From Rossellomorea vietnamensis (GTDB lineage Bacteria > Bacillota > Bacilli > Bacillales > Bacillaceae_B), in the NCBI RefSeq assembly GCF_025398035.1, contig NZ_CP104558.1, forward strand, positions 1,364,001 to 1,428,000: a stretch of 64,000 nt of DNA, written 5' to 3'. The notes beneath the pieces are model-generated. The model did not search any database, was not told where the DNA came from, and was given only the letters and a program-made list of their open reading frames with translations. Below, one piece after another: positions 8,876-17,720 of the stretch. Numbering within the stretch: the stretch's first letter is position 1; the number at the start of each line of letters is the position of its first letter. Both the position numbers and the translations under genes were made by a program.

Positions 8876-8896
8876 AGAGGCTCCATGGGAACCTCT
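8876..8896 (-). terminator. Terminator of the MDR dehydrogenase gene
   Basis: Stem AGAGG.TCC / GGA.CCTCT (8876-8884 / 8888-8896) with one mismatch is flanked by T runs in both directions. It separates the dehydrogenase from the malK promoter region. Confidence 0.6.
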
Positions 8897-8913
8897 TTTT
8901 GATAGAATTGATG

Positions 8914-9846
8914 TTAGCAATAGTTCACCAAAACCTTTATGGGAGAAATCTTTCCTGTACCCAGCTCTTCAAAACACTGTGGTAGTTCTTCAAATGTGAT
9001 CGTTTTTTCAAACAGCTCGTGTAAACCGGAATCCTTACCTTTAATTTGGTTAAAGTACCATTTAGAATGTTCCGCATAATCCCATCCATCACTTGACCCT
9101 ACAACCTTAAGCTCCTTACGGAAAAAGTCAGGTTGAAGAATAAATGATTCCTTATTCCCGTCGGATAATATGCACATTTCACCTTCAATCTTAAGCGACT
9201 CTTGCAGTATCTTAAATGCCTCGTTAAACCCCGAGCACTCTAATGCATAATCATAGAAATCACTTGGGCATTCACTTTGATCTTTGTAGACGGTTTCCGC
9301 CCCCAATCCCCTTGCTAATTCGCCTCTGACGCTATGAGGTTCTACCATATCAATGTGACTGACTTTCATATATTCCTTCAAATAGTAGATGGTCAATAGA
9401 CCCATCGTCCCGGCACCTGTAACCAACACCCGATCGTTCCCTTTCGGATTCAATTTAAGCACACCTTTTGCTGCATCACATGACAATATCACGAGCAATG
9501 CCTCTTGAGAGGGAATCTCTTCCGGAACGAAAATGGCCTTACTCTCTTTTACGATCCCATAATCCTTATGCCCATAAAATGCAACAGCCCTGTCCCCTAT
9601 TTTGAAGCCTTTGACCGCCTCCCCTGTGGCTATCACTTCCCCAAAACTTTCATACCCGGTTTCTTTCGGGTAAGTCGGCGGAAGGTCAGTGGGATCCGTT
9701 TCATTGTATTGAGGAAGTTCTGCCCCGAGGCTGATGGCTCCTGCAATGGTTTTAATGAGAATCTCATCTTCATTGAGGGAAGGTATGGTTTGTGTCTTCC
9801 ACTGCAATGTCTTTTTCGCTGTTAGTTCAAGTGATTTTTGTATCAT
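8914..9846 (-). CDS. MDR-superfamily (alcohol-dehydrogenase-like) oxidoreductase
   Basis: A medium-chain dehydrogenase/reductase of 310 residues: N-terminal GroES-like domain (GYESFGEVIATGEAVKGFKIGDRAVAF), then a Rossmann domain with GAGTMGLL. The catalytic-zinc cysteine found early in true alcohol dehydrogenases is absent (the segment reads AGAISLGAEL), and the structural-zinc four-cysteine loop is missing, so it is probably a zinc-free member. Substrate unknown. I choose the ATG at 9846 because AAAGGAAAGG lies just upstream, rather than the ATG at 9867. It is a single-gene unit. Confidence 0.78.
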   Translation of the reverse strand: MIQKSLELTAKKTLQWKTQTIPSLNEDEILIKTIAGAISLGAELPQYNETDPTDLPPTYPKETGYESFGEVIATGEAVKGFKIGDRAVAFYGHKDYGIVKESKAIFVPEEIPSQEALLVILSCDAAKGVLKLNPKGNDRVLVTGAGTMGLLTIYYLKEYMKVSHIDMVEPHSVRGELARGLGAETVYKDQSECPSDFYDYALECSGFNEAFKILQESLKIEGEMCILSDGNKESFILQPDFFRKELKVVGSSDGWDYAEHSKWYFNQIKGKDSGLHELFEKTITFEELPQCFEELGTGKISPIKVLVNYC

Positions 9847-9944
9847 GTCGCCTTTCCTTTCATTCAAAAACTTTCGCCTATTTATCTGAGAGTCTTTGCG
9901 CCTGGCTCTTAATAGAATTTTATTACCCCCATGTAATGAGGCTA

Positions 9945-11381
9945 TCAGTGTCTCGCTTCATTTCGTTTTAGCAATGAAATCATTAACAGAAGGACACCAT
10001 TTAATGTAAACGTCCCAACGAGAAGTTTTATGATGAATGCAATGTCGGGTGCGTATAGATTGATTGAATGCCAGGGAGTAGAGAAGAAATAAGATAATAG
10101 GGGAATGATTCCGATCGCAAGAAGTAAGGAGAGTGATCCGATAAATATCCATACTCTCTTCTTAATGGCAGCTTTCGTTCTGAGTCGGGATATATTCCAA
10201 ACGCATAATAAAAAAATGAAAACTGTGATGGAACAGACAATCCATTGTAAGTGATGATTAACCGGCTTCACTTCCGGCATTGTCCCATTTTCCAAAATCT
10301 TCTTAATACCATCCCTCATCCAGATGGTTGAATGGACTTCTGAAAAGTTGTTTTTGTTCGTGAGTAAGATAAACCCATAGTTCCCATTAGGATTTATGAA
10401 TAGTTCTGACCGGGAATCGGGTGTTTCACCGCCATGGAAATAGTATGAATCATCCGCATTTGCTGAGATTCTCCAGCCATAACCATAATACATGTCTTCT
10501 TTTCTATGAACTTGTGGAGAAGTATACATAGAGAAGGTTTTCTCTGAGAGCAATCCTCCGCCTCCGTCCAACATAAATCTTATGAACCTCGAAATATCAT
10601 CTGAAGTGGAGACCATATACCCGTATGGAGCACCGCTATCATCCATAAACCCTTTACTTTTTATCGGCTTGCCGAACCATGTTTGAAACCCGGGCTGATA
10701 CCCTAATTCTTCTGCATCCCTATAATTTGATACAGTCCTATACATTCCGATTCTTTTAAAAATTTCATCATCCATAAAAGTAGTAAACGACTGATAGGAT
10801 ACATTCTCTATTACTTTTGCCAACAGTAAATAATTCGCAGGGCTATATTCATGCACTTCCCCTGGTTCATGATTTAAAGAAACACCACTCAGTTCCTGAA
10901 CAGCTGTAGCTATAGCATCTTCTCCTCGAAGATTGCGGTCTGCAAGAACCATCCCGTCATAAGAGCTAATCCCGCTTGTATGCGTCAGTAACTGCCTAAT
11001 GGTTACTTCCTGATAGGAACTATCTTTCCTATAATGGAAGTGTGGTAAGTATTGAGATATCTCTTGGTCAAGGTCCACCCTTCCATCATCTACTAATTTC
11101 ATGATGGCGAGGCTGGTTATGGGCTTGCTGACAGAGCCAATTGTAAACATGGTGTCCTTTGTTACGGGTGCCCCATTACTCTGTTCCCCGAACCCTTCTT
11201 GATAAATAAGTTTTCCGTCCTGGACAATGGCTAATGAAGCACCTGGAATCTTATACTTTTTCATTGAATCTCTCATAAATTCATTGATAAGCCCTGCTTT
11301 GGTCATCTCTCCACGAACATGTGACGCAATAGGAAGCACGATGCAACAAACCAAACATATAGAAATAAGTATTTTTTTCAA
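9945..11381 (-). CDS. Secreted/membrane serine hydrolase of beta-lactamase (class C/PBP-like) fold
   Basis: A 478-residue protein with an N-terminal signal sequence and a beta-lactamase-related domain (PF00144, about residues 30-370). The active-site SxxK is SVSK, the second motif YSPAN fits YxN, and YFHGGETPDSRS corresponds to the third HxG/KTG-like motif. About three transmembrane helices follow at the C-terminus (residues 380-475), anchoring it. Such proteins are esterases, D-aminopeptidases or cell-wall peptidases; activity here is unassigned. The start is a TTG at 11381 with AAAGGGG about 9 nt upstream. Confidence 0.82.
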   Translation of the reverse strand: MKKILISICLVCCIVLPIASHVRGEMTKAGLINEFMRDSMKKYKIPGASLAIVQDGKLIYQEGFGEQSNGAPVTKDTMFTIGSVSKPITSLAIMKLVDDGRVDLDQEISQYLPHFHYRKDSSYQEVTIRQLLTHTSGISSYDGMVLADRNLRGEDAIATAVQELSGVSLNHEPGEVHEYSPANYLLLAKVIENVSYQSFTTFMDDEIFKRIGMYRTVSNYRDAEELGYQPGFQTWFGKPIKSKGFMDDSGAPYGYMVSTSDDISRFIRFMLDGGGGLLSEKTFSMYTSPQVHRKEDMYYGYGWRISANADDSYYFHGGETPDSRSELFINPNGNYGFILLTNKNNFSEVHSTIWMRDGIKKILENGTMPEVKPVNHHLQWIVCSITVFIFLLCVWNISRLRTKAAIKKRVWIFIGSLSLLLAIGIIPLLSYFFSTPWHSINLYAPDIAFIIKLLVGTFTLNGVLLLMISLLKRNEARH

Positions 11382-11536
11382 GGTCGATGTCCCCTTTCTT
11401 AATGAATCACCAGAAGAATAATAACATTTTCATAAATTTACCAATAAATGTATCATCCTACTAACGACCAGAGGACTAACTTATAGTGAGACTTGAGACG
11501 TAAGGAAATGAAATCTGTATAGGACATGACAGTTTT

Positions 11537-11607
11537 ATTTTCAAATCCACCAGGTTAATTTTCAAAAACGCTACTCTTATTTTCAAATCTAATAATATAT
11601 TTTCAAA
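11537..11607. repeat. Four direct repeats ATTTTCAAA at 20-21 bp spacing
   Basis: ATTTTCAAA starts at 11537, 11558, 11579 and 11599, so the period is 21, 21 and 20 bp. The bases that follow alternate between TCC/TCT and AAC/AGT types. The spacing is two helical turns, so all copies face the same side of DNA. Function unknown. Confidence 0.75.
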
Positions 11608-11633
11608 AGTGATTCTCCACCAGTCCCGCACTA

Positions 11634-11677
11634 TAAAAAGATCCGCCGCGAGAGCCAAGCTGGCTCCACAGCAGATC
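11634..11677 (-). terminator. Probable echA terminator
   Basis: The core stem GAGCCA/TGGCTC (11652-11657 / 11661-11666) lies in a larger imperfect inverted region, and five T follow on the minus strand. The gap between core stem and T run makes this tentative. Confidence 0.4.
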
Positions 11678-11717
11678 CGCTACTCACACAAAACCTCAAT
11701 CAGTCAAAACGTTCGAT

Positions 11718-12494
11718 TCACTTCCCCTTAAACTCAGGCTTCCGCTTCTGACTGAACGCCAGTAAAGCTTCCACCCGGTCTTCAGTGGGGATCGTGATTT
11801 CATATGCCTTTCTCTCAATCTGCAAACCTGTCTGCAGGTCCACGTTCATCCCATTTTTAACGGCAAATTTAGCCTGCTGCAGGGCAACCGGTCCGTTCGC
11901 TAACATCGGTTCCACGAATCCATGGACTTCCCCCATGAAATTCTCTTTTTCTACTACCTTTGTAACAAGTCCGATTTGCAATGCTTCTTCTGAAGTTAAA
12001 CGTTTAGCCGTCAGGATAAGTTCGAGGGCTTTTGATTCGCCCACCAATCGCGGAAGTCGCTGAGTCCCTCCTGCTCCCGGTATGATGGCGAGGCTCGTTT
12101 CGGTCAGCCCCATTGTCGTCCCCGCTACAGCTATCCGGAAGTCGCAGGCGAGAGCAAGTTCCATCCCTCCGCCGAATGCGTAGCCGTTCATGGCGGCGAT
12201 GGTCGGCTGCGGAAGGGTGGCGACAGATTGGAAGACTTCACCGATCTTGTAAACATTACGGATGACCTGCTGTTCAGTCAAGGTCTTTCGTTCCTTAAGG
12301 TCCGCTCCGACTGAGAAAGCTTTTTCTCCGCTTCCGGTAAAAATGACGACCCGGACGTCCGGGTTGATCCGGAGTGCTTCGACTACCTGCTGCAGTTCGT
12401 TCAGTGTATCGAAATTAAAGGCGTTCATTGCATCCGGCCTGTTGATGGTGACCGTTGCGACATTGCCCTTTTGTTCCAGTAAAATGGATTCCAT
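11718..12494 (-). CDS. Enoyl-CoA hydratase (crotonase family)
   Basis: A full-length 258-residue crotonase. It has the oxyanion-hole segments around SVGADLKE and YAFGGGMELALACD. Both catalytic glutamates of classic hydratases appear to be present: one in GGMELALA and one in TETSLAIIPGAGGTQRLPR. It should hydrate trans-2-enoyl-CoA in fatty-acid or branched-chain amino-acid breakdown, similar to YngF-type proteins. The ATG at 12494 has AAAGGGGAG upstream. It lies near lcfB, another fatty-acid gene, but a plus-strand gene lies between, so it is a separate unit. Confidence 0.86.
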   Translation of the reverse strand: MESILLEQKGNVATVTINRPDAMNAFNFDTLNELQQVVEALRINPDVRVVIFTGSGEKAFSVGADLKERKTLTEQQVIRNVYKIGEVFQSVATLPQPTIAAMNGYAFGGGMELALACDFRIAVAGTTMGLTETSLAIIPGAGGTQRLPRLVGESKALELILTAKRLTSEEALQIGLVTKVVEKENFMGEVHGFVEPMLANGPVALQQAKFAVKNGMNVDLQTGLQIERKAYEITIPTEDRVEALLAFSQKRKPEFKGK

Positions 12495-12645
12495 GTTTGT
12501 TCTCCCCTTTGTCTAAGTGTTTCCTCCTTATGTATGATTCGACACGAATCGAGAAAACCCTTTCATTTTTTGAATGGACTGAACACTTCCCGGGCTAATG
12601 CATAGACTATCGTGACATCTACCCATAAAGGAGTTGTACGATAGT

Positions 12646-12948
12646 ATGTATCATCCGTATAATCAAAACCCTTACTTCCAGCATCAACAGGCCAGTCAAA
12701 GCTTCAATCCGCACCACCGTGAAACGAAAAGTCTTCCGGATCAGTGGGTTGAGTATATTCAACCACTTGTTACCCGTGCCTTATCTGAAGTAGAAGAAGG
12801 CATCAACCTGACACACCTCTTCCAGGAATTTATCTTATCCGGTGTATTGGTCGGGCAGGGATTCACTCCGGAGCAGGCAATTGAGCAGGTCGAGACGTGG
12901 GAAAAAGGTGAATCCAAGTTATTACAGGCCAGTAAAGCTATGAAATGA
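12646..12948 (+). CDS. Conserved-looking hypothetical protein, about 100 residues
   Basis: I do not recognise the family. The N-terminus is low-complexity and rich in Asn, Gln, His and Tyr (MYHPYNQNPYFQHQQ), as in some spore-coat-associated proteins. The rest is an amphipathic helical region with acidic and Leu/Gln content. AAAGGAG lies 12 nt before the ATG at 12646; an in-frame TTG at 12634 abuts it. A strong terminator follows, supporting a real gene. Transcribed alone, between two minus-strand fatty-acid genes. Confidence 0.7.
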   Translation: MYHPYNQNPYFQHQQASQSFNPHHRETKSLPDQWVEYIQPLVTRALSEVEEGINLTHLFQEFILSGVLVGQGFTPEQAIEQVETWEKGESKLLQASKAMK

Positions 12949-12954
12949 TACAAA

Positions 12955-12983
12955 AAGATGCTCAGTGATCCACTGAACATCTT
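12955..12983. terminator. Bidirectional terminator, hypothetical gene / lcfB
   Basis: Arms AAGATG.TCAGTG / CACTGA.CATCTT with one mismatch and a 3-nt loop, followed by TTTTTTT on the plus strand and preceded by A on the minus side. Confidence 0.85.
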
Positions 12984-12989
12984 CTTTTT

Positions 12990-14546
12990 TTATGACTGTA
13001 GGACTTGCTCTTTTAACGCTCTTCTTAAAATTTTCCCCGTTGTATTCTTCGGCAGTTCATCCAAGAACTCGATGGAAGCCGGAAGCTTGTACTTCGCAAG
13101 ATGCTCTTTACAATATTCCAGCACACCCTGTTCTGTCAGGGATGGATCGCTTTTTACAACATAACAGTTGACGGCTTCACCCAATTCGGGATGGGGGACT
13201 CCGATGACCGCTGCTTCCACGATACCTGGATGATTGTATAGCACTTCTTCCACCTCACGAGGGTAAACATTGTATCCCCCTACAATGATCAGCTCTTTTT
13301 TTCGGTCCACAATGTAGAAGTAGCCATCTTCATCCATGCGGGCAAGGTCTCCGGTATATAACCAGCCGTCACGGATCGTTGCGGCGGTTTCTTCTTCCAT
13401 CTTATAATATCCCTTCATGACATTCGGGCCTTTGACAATCAGTTCACCGACCTGTCCTACAGGGACCTCTTCTCCCATTTCATCGACGACTTTATTCTCC
13501 AGGTTCATAATCGATGTTCCGATCGACCCCGGTTTTCTAGGTCGATCCAGCGGGTTGAAGCATGTCACAGGTGACGCTTCGGATAATCCATATCCTTCAG
13601 AAATCATGACATTGAATTTCTTCTCAAAGTTTTTAAGAAGGGCCACCGGCAGGGAAGCACCGCCTGAAATACAGAGACGAAGAGATGATAGATCTTCCGG
13701 GTTTCCATCAGGATACTGAAACAGGAAGTTGTACATGGTCGGTACCCCTGCGAATACGGTTGATTGATACGCCTTTGATAATTCAAAAATGGCCTTTGGA
13801 CTGAAGCGTGGAACGATTAACAGAGTAGCTCCTCTTAAAAGAGGTGCATTCAGGACCACTGTTAAACAGAAAACATGAAACATTGGCAGAGCGGTAATGA
13901 CGGTATCATCTTCATTCATTCGCAAATAGCTGCCGACGTCGGTCGCATTGGAATAAATATTTTTATGAGTGAGCATGGCGCCTTTTGGTTTCCCTGTCGT
14001 TCCGGAAGTGTAAAGAATGATCGCCACCTCATTCTCATCCACCGTCTCACCTTTGAATCCCGGGTCCCCTTCCCCCAAAACACTTGTAAACGATTTCATT
14101 TTAGGGTAAGCAAGAGACATTTTTTCTAAGTCAATATCCTTTGCCCGTTCATCTCCTGATTCACACAGGATGAAGTGCTCGACATCCGATAAAAGATGCT
14201 GCATCTTCTCGATTAATGGCACGAGTAGATCAAGTGTGAGAATGGCCTTCACATCACCATTCTTCAGAATATAGCCAATCTCATCAGGAGTGTAGATCGG
14301 ATTGATCGGGATGACCTTTAATCCAAGACGAAGTGCACCATATAATCCGATGACAAAATGCGGTGAATTCCCTAATACAAGCGCGATATGATCTCCTTTT
14401 TTCAGACCCAATTGCTCCAAGCCGCTTGCAAATTTCGATACAGCACCATTCAATTCCCCGTATGTACTTGAAGTATTCAAGAAATGATAGGCTGTTTTAT
14501 CTGCTTTCTTATGAGCGATTTGGTCTAACCGTGTAGCAATATTCAA
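12990..14546 (-). CDS. lcfB: Long-chain fatty-acid-CoA ligase
   Basis: A 518-residue AMP-forming acyl-CoA synthetase that closely resembles B. subtilis LcfB (YhfL). It has the AMP motif [15 protein letters not shown], the [15 protein letters not shown] segment, the hinge [19 protein letters not shown] and the C-terminal [13 protein letters not shown] with the catalytic lysine. The start is taken as the TTG at 14546 (LNIATRL), with GGGGAGGG six nt upstream; the longer frame to 14612 has no ribosome site and would run through the operator. A FadR-type palindrome lies 26 bp upstream, matching FadR control of lcfB in B. subtilis. Confidence 0.92.
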   Translation of the reverse strand: MNIATRLDQIAHKKADKTAYHFLNTSSTYGELNGAVSKFASGLEQLGLKKGDHIALVLGNSPHFVIGLYGALRLGLKVIPINPIYTPDEIGYILKNGDVKAILTLDLLVPLIEKMQHLLSDVEHFILCESGDERAKDIDLEKMSLAYPKMKSFTSVLGEGDPGFKGETVDENEVAIILYTSGTTGKPKGAMLTHKNIYSNATDVGSYLRMNEDDTVITALPMFHVFCLTVVLNAPLLRGATLLIVPRFSPKAIFELSKAYQSTVFAGVPTMYNFLFQYPDGNPEDLSSLRLCISGGASLPVALLKNFEKKFNVMISEGYGLSEASPVTCFNPLDRPRKPGSIGTSIMNLENKVVDEMGEEVPVGQVGELIVKGPNVMKGYYKMEEETAATIRDGWLYTGDLARMDEDGYFYIVDRKKELIIVGGYNVYPREVEEVLYNHPGIVEAAVIGVPHPELGEAVNCYVVKSDPSLTEQGVLEYCKEHLAKYKLPASIEFLDELPKNTTGKILRRALKEQVLQS

Positions 14547-14572
14547 TTGTATCCCTCCCCTTTTCAACAAAC

Positions 14573-14590
14573 TGAATGAATGGTCATTCA
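14573..14590 (-). promoter_or_regulatory. FadR operator upstream of lcfB
   Basis: TGAATGAATGGTCATTCA is an 18-bp palindrome with perfect 7-bp arms. It fits the Bacillus FadR (YsiA) consensus TGAATGAMTANTCATTCA at all but one of the defined positions. FadR represses fatty-acid degradation genes and is released by long-chain acyl-CoA. Confidence 0.85.
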
Positions 14591-14663
14591 TCAAACTATT
14601 AAAAGTATTCAAAATATATTCTATATAAAGAATAGTATTAATACAAGTATATTGACGTAAAAA

Positions 14664-14684
14664 AACCGCCCAATTTGGACGGTT
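14664..14684 (-). terminator. lplJ terminator
   Basis: Arms AACCGCCC/GGACGGTT around AATT, with one mismatch. Seven T follow on the minus strand, 13 nt after the lplJ stop. Confidence 0.8.
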
Positions 14685-14696
14685 CTTCCATTTATA

Positions 14697-15683
14697 TCAA
14701 TACACCAAGTCAACGAATTCATCCTTCGTGATATTACCGAAATAGTGTTGGATATCAACACCTTCCAATGCCCCGGCAATGTCCTTCCGCTCGTAGCGTG
14801 TACCAGCCAGCTTTTCTTCAATGTCCTCTACATTTCCAACCCCGAAGAAATCACCGAAGATTTTACAGTTATCGATCTTTCCTTTATTCACTTCGAGTCG
14901 CACATCGATGGAACCGACCGGGAAGCGGTGGGAATGCTGGAGATTGAATTTTGGTGACTTCCCATAGTTCCAATCCCAGTTCTGATAGCGTTCTTTTGAA
15001 AGCTCATGGATATTCTTCCAGTCTTCTTCCGTCAGGACATATTCTTCTACATCGCTTCCGTCGAAAATAAAATCAAGAAGGGTTGAGCGGAACTCTTCTA
15101 TCGTCATTTGATCAGTCAGGAATTCTGAGATATTGGCCACACGGCTCCGGATTGATTTGATTCCTTTTGATTCGATCTTATCTTTTTTCACCCGGAGGGC
15201 GGACACGACGTTTTCCATTTCGGAATCGAACAGCAGCGTTCCGTGACTGAACATCCGACCTTTAGTGGAGAACTGGGCATTGCCTGAGATCTTTCTGCCT
15301 TCTGCGATGAGATCGTTACGACCGCTCAGCTCTGCTTTCACCCCGAGTCTATGGAGGGCCGATACAACAGGCTCAGTGAACTTTTTGAAATTGTGAAAGC
15401 TCTCCCCATCATCTTTCGTGATAAAGCTGAAGTTCAGGTTCCCCAGGTCATGATACACGGCTCCCCCACCGGAAAGACGGCGTACCACGTGAAGTCCCTG
15501 TTTCTCTACGTAATCTGTATTGATCTCTTCGATTGTATTTTGATTCTTCCCGATGATGATGGAAGGTTCATTGATATAAAATAATAAATAACTCTCATTA
15601 ATATCTAAGTTCTTCAGTGCATATTCTTCTATAGCAAGATTGATCCGCGGATCTGTGATTCCTTTATTATCAATAAATAACAT
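14697..15683 (-). CDS. lplJ: Lipoate-protein ligase
   Basis: A 328-residue ligase that attaches free lipoate to lipoyl domains of 2-oxoacid dehydrogenases and GcvH; B. subtilis LplJ has nearly the same length. Family marks are the RRLSGGGAVYHDLGNLNFS lipoate-binding loop and the adenylate-binding Lys in GRKISGNAQF, followed by the C-terminal accessory domain. The ATG at 15683 has TAGGAGGG upstream. It lies 11 bp behind yhfI on the same strand, so the two form an operon, as in B. subtilis. Confidence 0.93.
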   Translation of the reverse strand: MLFIDNKGITDPRINLAIEEYALKNLDINESYLLFYINEPSIIIGKNQNTIEEINTDYVEKQGLHVVRRLSGGGAVYHDLGNLNFSFITKDDGESFHNFKKFTEPVVSALHRLGVKAELSGRNDLIAEGRKISGNAQFSTKGRMFSHGTLLFDSEMENVVSALRVKKDKIESKGIKSIRSRVANISEFLTDQMTIEEFRSTLLDFIFDGSDVEEYVLTEEDWKNIHELSKERYQNWDWNYGKSPKFNLQHSHRFPVGSIDVRLEVNKGKIDNCKIFGDFFGVGNVEDIEEKLAGTRYERKDIAGALEGVDIQHYFGNITKDEFVDLVY

Positions 15684-15694
15684 CGTTTTCCCTC

Positions 15695-16429
15695 CTAAAT
15701 TTCTACAACCATATCTTTTTTTGCTAATGATACATGACCGCTATAAACTGTTTTCGCTTCTGTTATCAACTGCTCCAAGTCACCGAAATGAGGCAAGTGG
15801 GTGAGGATGAGGTTGCGTGCACCGGTTTTCTGAGCAAGTTTTCCGGCATCCAGACTAGTCATATGACCAGCGTTCGAGGCATCCATATCACCATAGAAAT
15901 TACATTCACACAGAAGCACATCAGCATCCTGTCCGAATGAAATGAATTCTTCCCTGAAGGCTGAATCTGCTGTATAAAAGAGGGATTTCCCATCTGCCTC
16001 GATTCTCATCCCGTAACATGGAACGGGATGCTTGGATTTCACAAACGTTACCGTGAATGGACCGACGGATAATGAAGAGTCCTCAGTATACTCATGGGCT
16101 GTCATTAAATCTTTGTATGTAAGGGAATTGAATCCTTGTTGATCTTCCCGGTGGGCATATACAGGCAGTGTACCTTCGTTTTTTCCCAGGAAGTATTGAA
16201 TCAATAATGCGTGTTGTAGTACACCTATATCTGCCACATGATCGGGGTGATAGTGGGACAGAAGGACCGCATCCAACTCTGTTGCTTCTATATGGTGTTG
16301 AAGATGGGATAATACACCACTTCCACAGTCAATAAGCAGTTTAAAGCCATTCGCTTCAAGTAAATACCCGGTGCTCGCTTCTCCTGCTTTCGGATATCCG
16401 CCCCATTGACCAATAACGGTTAACTTCAT
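15695..16429 (-). CDS. yhfI: Metallo-beta-lactamase-fold hydrolase YhfI
   Basis: A 244-residue protein of the RNase Z/PhnP-like branch of the metallo-beta-lactamase fold, the same length as B. subtilis YhfI. The zinc motif HxHxDH appears as SHYHPDHVAD. Further metal ligands are likely the His in GHMTS, the Asp in FYTADSAF and the late LILTHLPHF histidines. Phosphodiesterase or nuclease activity is likely, substrate unknown. Its ribosome site is weak (AAAGG 12 nt before ATG). It is upstream gene of the yhfI-lplJ operon. Confidence 0.88.
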   Translation of the reverse strand: MKLTVIGQWGGYPKAGEASTGYLLEANGFKLLIDCGSGVLSHLQHHIEATELDAVLLSHYHPDHVADIGVLQHALLIQYFLGKNEGTLPVYAHREDQQGFNSLTYKDLMTAHEYTEDSSLSVGPFTVTFVKSKHPVPCYGMRIEADGKSLFYTADSAFREEFISFGQDADVLLCECNFYGDMDASNAGHMTSLDAGKLAQKTGARNLILTHLPHFGDLEQLITEAKTVYSGHVSLAKKDMVVEI

Positions 16430-16521
16430 GTCTGAACAACGCCTTTCACTTTAGTCTGTACCCCTACTATACTTCATTGTGCCTATTTTTTCATTTTTTC
16501 CGCCCATTTTAGAATTAATTG

Positions 16522-16551
16522 TTGACGAAACTCATACTGTTATAATACAAT
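16522..16551 (+). promoter_or_regulatory. Probable sigma-A promoter of yhfH
   Basis: TTGACG (16522-16527) and TACAAT (16546-16551) are 18 bp apart. A perfect TATAAT at 16541-16546 is also present but only 13 bp from the -35. Confidence 0.5.
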
Positions 16552-16625
16552 AAAATAAATTAACACATCAGTTATATAACACGAACAATTGATGGGTGAA
16601 TACAAATTTACGGAGGGTGATGAAC

Positions 16626-16760
16626 ATGGTAAAAAATATTGTTGAGTTCTTTCGAAATTTGCCGCCTAAGTCTTGTGCACAATGTGGAGATACAATTGAG
16701 GAGCAGCATGAATGCTACGGCATTTATTGCGAAAAATGTACGACTGACTACGAATACTAA
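16626..16760 (+). CDS. yhfH: Small zinc-ribbon-like protein YhfH
   Basis: A 44-residue protein with CxxC at residues 17-20 (CAQC) and a second cysteine group CYGIYCEKC at 30-38, consistent with one bound zinc. It resembles B. subtilis YhfH, which also sits next to yhfI. GGAGGG lies 8 nt before the ATG at 16626; an in-frame ATG at 16620 is too close to it. A 17-bp terminator stem follows. Function unknown. Confidence 0.82.
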   Translation: MVKNIVEFFRNLPPKSCAQCGDTIEEQHECYGIYCEKCTTDYEY

Positions 16761-16783
16761 GCGTATGAAAATCAAGGGGTACT

Positions 16784-16821
16784 AAAAAGGATGCTCTTCA
16801 AAAATGAAGAGCATCCTTTTT
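16784..16821. terminator. Bidirectional terminator yhfH / lipoprotein gene
   Basis: A perfect 17-bp stem (16784-16800 / 16805-16821) beginning with five A and ending with five T, loop AAAA. Confidence 0.92.
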
Positions 16822-16825
16822 ATGA

Positions 16826-17578
16826 TTATTGTACGTCCACTGTTTCCATCGAGTGTTCGTGAATTTCTTCTCCTTTGGTAACATGCACTTGTACATTATA
16901 TGAACCTTTTTCCGGGAATGTGTAGGAACCGCTATACTTGCCGGCTTCATCCGGTGTCAGATCCACCCACTCGTGCTTCTCCTGTCCATCCTGATATATT
17001 TCAAAACGGACTCTGGCATCTTCCAGTGCTGCTTCTTTATTTTCTACATGTACCTTCATTTCCGCTTCTTCACCCGCTGTAATACTGTCAGGCTTCATCA
17101 AATGTATGGAAACAGTACTTTCATGGTCGCCATGGTGGTGATCTTCACCCGCTTCCTCATGTTCTCCGGCTCCTACTTCCCCGATGGCAATTTCCGTCTT
17201 CGGCATCGTATGCATGTCCCTGGCGGTTACATGGACCTGTACTGTATACAGTCCGTCTTCTTGAAACGTCTTTTCCGCTTTATAAAGCCCACCCTTTTCG
17301 TGCTTGGCTTCAATCATTTCGCTTTCATCTTTATGACCATTTTTCCAAATCTCATATTTCACTTCACCGGCGTCGTCGACGTTCTCATCACCTTTGGTGA
17401 CTTTCGTGGAAAGGGAAACGGGTTCACCTTTTTCTCCTTTTTCGGGCACGTCTAACTTTGCGTCAATCGCTTCCAGTTTTTCATCTTTTTTTGCTCCGTT
17501 ATCTTCATTTGAATTACCGCATGCAGCGATAACCAATGCAAGAAAGCCTACCAGCATAAACAAACTTATTTTTTTCAT
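16826..17578 (-). CDS. Lipoprotein with two YtkA-like domains and a His cluster
   Basis: A 250-residue lipoprotein with signal peptide and lipobox LVIAAC. Two immunoglobulin-like YtkA/FixH-type domains (PF13115) follow, about residues 40-135 and 160-250. They are recognisable by the repeated endings LYTVQVHVTARDMH and SYNVQVHVTKGEEIH. A linker reads EDHHHGDH and may bind copper or another metal. Start at 17578 is set by AAAGGAGG upstream; the longer frame to 17671 has none. Role at the outer face of the membrane is inferred; related proteins occur with copper-resistance genes, but none lies here. Confidence 0.82.
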   Translation of the reverse strand: MKKISLFMLVGFLALVIAACGNSNEDNGAKKDEKLEAIDAKLDVPEKGEKGEPVSLSTKVTKGDENVDDAGEVKYEIWKNGHKDESEMIEAKHEKGGLYKAEKTFQEDGLYTVQVHVTARDMHTMPKTEIAIGEVGAGEHEEAGEDHHHGDHESTVSIHLMKPDSITAGEEAEMKVHVENKEAALEDARVRFEIYQDGQEKHEWVDLTPDEAGKYSGSYTFPEKGSYNVQVHVTKGEEIHEHSMETVDVQ

Positions 17579-17680
17579 TATTGATCCTCCTTTTGGCCTT
17601 TTAAGTGTATCACCATTATGTACCTCTTCCCAATTAGTATACACGTTCATGTTTACGAAGGGTTTGTCCATTTAATGAAG

Positions 17681-17717
17681 AAAAAACGGTAGATGTGTGT
17701 GACATCTACCGTTTTTT
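17681..17717 (-). terminator. yhgE terminator
   Basis: A perfect 16-bp stem (17681-17696 / 17702-17717) with A6 and T6 ends, just past the yhgE stop; works in both directions. Confidence 0.92.
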
Positions 17718-17720
17718 TCC

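Larger units (their letters stand above)
11382..11717. other. Intergenic stretch with 21-bp-period repeat array
   Basis: 336 bp between the serine hydrolase and echA. It holds the hydrolase promoter region on the right-to-left strand, the repeat array listed separately and the likely echA terminator. The open frame at 11476-11658 on the minus strand is made largely of the repeats and has no ribosome site. Confidence 0.6.

Noticed and set aside
11476..11658. A 60-residue minus-strand frame with Leu-Lys-Ile repeats
   Set aside because: The repeated residues simply translate the 21-bp DNA repeat; no ribosome site is present.
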